The notes under the pieces: generated by a model
The model's database searches: none
Seen by the model: the letters and a program-made list of their open reading frames with translations, nothing else
What the model was told of the DNA's origin: nothing
Shown: in pieces, positions 32,147-33,208 of the stretch
Layout: every line of letters starts with the position of its first letter
How positions within the stretch are numbered: position 1 is the first letter of the stretch
Source of the DNA: Verrucomicrobiota bacterium
GTDB taxonomy: Bacteria; Verrucomicrobiota; Kiritimatiellia; SS1-B-03-39; UBA6053
Assembly (NCBI GenBank): GCA_020831635.1
Contig: JAFIGC010000050.1
Location: 1 to 33,208 of the forward strand
Direction of reading: 5' to 3'
Length of the DNA stretch: 33,208 nucleotides
Translations under genes and position numbers: made by a program

Positions 32147-32819
32147 TCTGGAGGCCTTGAAAAGCGTGGCCGCCCAGTTGGACAAACTGGAACGACCCTA
32201 TGCGTTCACCGGCGGAATCGTGGTGGGGTTTCTTCTGGATCATCCTGAGGTGGTGCATCTAAGGCCCACCGATGATTTGGATGCCATCACTTCCGTGACA
32301 AGTTATGCCCAGCAGAACCTGATGGAGGAGGAATTGAGGGGACTTCTTTTCATTCACGACACATCCGAGGGGGCCCCGTCATGCCGGTTTCTTTTTGAGG
32401 GAATCAAAGTGGACGTGATGCCAGCAAAGGACGAAACCGGTCAATTTAACAATCCATGGTTTGAGTCGGCTTTGGCGTCCGCTTCTCCCAGGAGCATGAA
32501 AGATGTGACCGTGAATACGGTGGATGCGCCTCATTTCATTGCCACCAAAATCGCCGCGTTCCTGGATCGCTCCAAAGGGGACCTTTACAGCCATGACTTG
32601 GAGGATATCATCACCGTGGTGGATGGCCGCAATCATCTTGTGGAGGAGATGGCGAACGCCCCTCCTTTTCTACGGCACTTTGTTGCGGATCAAATCAGGG
32701 TGTTGATGGGCAGTGAGGCCTTTCGTGACGCATTGCCGGGTCATTTGCCCGGAGACAGGGCCAGCCAGGGCAGGCTCCCAAAATTGATGGAATCTTTGCG
32801 GAAGATCGCGGCGTTGTGA
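32133..32819 (+). CDS. Nucleotidyltransferase-fold protein (AbiEii-like)
   Basis: A 228-residue protein with the nucleotidyltransferase core: AFTGGIVVGFLLDHP (G27, G28), then the metal site LRPTDDLDAIT (D48, D50), and a third acidic residue in FEGIKVDVMPA. C-terminal helices follow (APHFIATKIAAFLDR, KGDLYSHDLEDIITVVDGRN), as in the AbiEii/AbiGii toxin family and related minimal nucleotidyltransferases. It overlaps the HTH gene by 14 bp. Family members modify tRNA or proteins with nucleotides and are toxins in type IV-like systems; the target here is unknown. A weakly matching family member with another function (for example a simple resistance or housekeeping nucleotidyltransferase) is possible. 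Confidence 0.78.
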   Translation: MRTVDLEALKSVAAQLDKLERPYAFTGGIVVGFLLDHPEVVHLRPTDDLDAITSVTSYAQQNLMEEELRGLLFIHDTSEGAPSCRFLFEGIKVDVMPAKDETGQFNNPWFESALASASPRSMKDVTVNTVDAPHFIATKIAAFLDRSKGDLYSHDLEDIITVVDGRNHLVEEMANAPPFLRHFVADQIRVLMGSEAFRDALPGHLPGDRASQGRLPKLMESLRKIAAL

Positions 32820-33208
32820 CCTTCAGGATGCGTTTGGTATGGGGGTATAAACCACGGGTGTCTCACTGCGCTCGAAACCTACGGTAATGAAACTCTGCTG
32901 GGAAGACATGATGTCGGGTCGAAGGTCCGAGCCGATACCAGCCCCGTCCGTCTGCGGGCCAAGGGTCCGCGGACGGGCGGGGTCCCGGGTATGCCAGCCA
33001 AACGCGGGCTGTAAGTTCGCGCAAATCACCCGCGTGCCACGGCTTTGGTGATCTGCGCGGACCTTCGGCCCGCGTGGGGAGGGGGGGGGAATCGTGTACC
33101 CGGCCCGAAAACGGGCGTAAAGGGCCGTTTGGGGCCGGGGGGGGTTGGGGGCGGGCCGAGGGGCCGCAGTTAAGAAAGGGACATGGCACAGACACAGGGC
33201 CCCGCGGG
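32820..33208 (+). other. GC-rich region with RNA-like hairpins at the window end
   Basis: No convincing gene. Stems on the plus strand: CCCGTCCG / CGGACGGG (32943-32950 and 32970-32977), CGCGCAAATCACC / GGTGATCTGCGCG (33018-33030 and 33047-33059, one mismatch), and GGACC TTCG GCCC near 33059-33071 with a UUCG-type tetraloop. A stretch CGGTAATGAAACTCTGCTGG (32882-32901) resembles, from memory, the 5' region of bacterial group II introns. Long G-runs occur near 33076-33090 and 33138-33150. Overlapping reading frames look like chance frames of GC-rich sequence. Confidence 0.3.

Noticed and set aside
32887-33051. 54-codon plus-strand frame (MKLCWEDMMSGRRSEPIPAP...)
   Set aside because: It lies over strong RNA-like stems, has no ribosome binding site, and its Arg/Pro/Cys-rich composition is what GC-rich non-coding sequence gives.

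Overview
The window looks like a chromosome piece from a Verrucomicrobiota bacterium, probably Opitutae-like. The support is several XylR/AraC-type regulators divergent from PEP-CTERM secreted proteins, a phytanoyl-CoA dioxygenase/AraC pair, a class 2 pyrD, a secreted YyaL-type thioredoxin-domain protein and many extragenic palindromic repeats. This placement is inference from gene content; there is no rRNA or other marker gene here, and I saw no tRNA.

Positions 1-4265 hold the end of a XylR/AraC regulator, a PIN-toxin/antitoxin pair with its operator inside the promoter, a PhyH dioxygenase divergent from a cupin-AraC regulator, and a full XylR-type regulator. Positions 4266-9536 hold three PEP-CTERM proteins. 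The first and third each face a divergent XylR-type regulator. The second faces only the N-terminal remnant of one, which meets a sugar-acid-kinase remnant at a small tandem repeat. The first two PEP-CTERM genes share a nearly identical 62-64 bp upstream element with direct repeats 21 bp apart, so the surviving regulator at 3066-4265 probably controls both. Complex palindromic repeats lie behind the second and third modules.

Positions 9884-21344 are mostly ordinary: a GH16-like protein facing a four-gene minus-strand operon (UVR-motif protein, SAM hydroxide adenosyltransferase, pyrD, polysaccharide deacetylase), a HAD phosphatase, the large YyaL-like lipoprotein, then a Wzc-like tyrosine autokinase followed by a protein with a variant PEP-CTERM tail.

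Positions 21426-30541 are a defence island, all on the plus strand: a type I methylase gene (hsdM, 5'-truncated and interrupted by an in-frame amber codon), an AAA+ ATPase and subtilisin-like protease pair matching the IetAS antiphage system, the specificity gene hsdS overlapping ietS by 4 bp, and a DUF262/HNH (GmrSD-like) protein. No hsdR is present in the window. This composite is the most interesting part: either a decayed type I system in which IetAS was inserted, or a combined module in which HsdS and a DUF262 nuclease act with IetAS. About 1.07 kb of non-coding DNA with nested inverted repeats follows, then an HTH/nucleotidyltransferase toxin-antitoxin-like pair behind a near-perfect palindrome. 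The last 390 bp are non-coding, very GC-rich and look like structured RNA, possibly the beginning of a group II intron.
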